DNA of 64,000 bases. Origin: Chondrosia reniformis (Eukaryota; Porifera; Demospongiae; Chondrillida; Chondrillidae). This document shows positions 63,873-64,000 of the stretch, one piece after another. Position 1 is the first letter of the stretch; each line of letters starts with the position of its first letter. The notes beneath the pieces were generated by a model. The model had not been told where the DNA came from. It saw nothing but the letters and a program-made list of their open reading frames with translations, and did no database searches. The DNA is taken from assembly GCA_947172415.1 (NCBI GenBank), contig OX359200.1, positions 4,280,501-4,344,500 on the forward strand. Reading direction: 5' to 3'. The position numbers and the translations under genes were made by a program.

Positions 63873-64000
63873 TTTTCAATGATAGCCCAGAACAGGCTTA
63901 CATGCAATAAACTCCCCTTTTCAATATGAATCCTATTTGAAATATCTTATACATACAATACAAAGCAGTAGGTAAAGTATATAATTTAATTCTATAAGCT
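63873..64000. other. Window end
   Basis: No feature recognised; an upstream exon of the minus-strand gene could lie beyond. Confidence 0.3.

Overview
The window is AT-rich animal DNA. Genes are split by short GT-AG introns, many products are small, secreted and cysteine-rich, and repeats are dense (pogo/Tigger, Tc1/mariner-like and piggyBac-like elements, non-LTR retrotransposon remnants, fold-back elements). CIR1, Kunitz, WAP, TIL and VWC domains place it in Metazoa. A sponge or another early-branching invertebrate fits the gene size and style, but that is inference; no lineage-specific marker was seen.
Layout. 1-4.1 kb is repeats, including a hairpin element split by a pogo element. 4.2-5.7 kb (minus) is a 3-exon gene for a 175-residue secreted protein. 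6.4-6.9 kb holds a broken VWC exon pair. 8.2-12.6 kb (plus) is a complete 9-exon CIR1 homologue with a 27-bp minisatellite just upstream and a long CA repeat in its last intron. 12.8 kb carries a broken WAP exon. 14.7-18.4 kb (minus) is a complete 12-exon, 473-residue secreted protein: signal peptide-TIL-WAP-VWC-Kunitz-VWC-VWC-WAP-VWC. 21.1-35.5 kb (minus) holds about 20 exon-like segments of one or more unidentified genes; its largest intron contains a broken non-LTR retrotransposon, a piggyBac-like MITE inside that, and a broken Tigger element. 35.8-40.2 kb (minus) has two small secreted cysteine-rich paralogues, the second lacking its last two exons. 44.1-45.7 kb (minus) is a complete 384-residue single-pass receptor-like protein with a tyrosine-rich tail. 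41.4-43.0, 46.5-48.2 and 58.6-59.9 kb are related segments; the last contains the final exons of a real gene (58.9-63.4 kb, minus), and the first two are decayed copies with shared deletions. 48.5 kb holds a near-canonical hammerhead ribozyme fold in a dispersed repeat. 50.7-54.7 kb is a satellite of about 42 units of 96 bp with higher-order structure.
The two cysteine-rich gene groups and the receptor-like gene suggest extracellular and cell-surface functions. CIR1 is nuclear. No operon-like or pathway-level arrangement is seen. The best leads are the hammerhead motif, the nested insertions that can be read base by base, the exon-cassette history of the WAP/VWC genes, and the 96-bp satellite.
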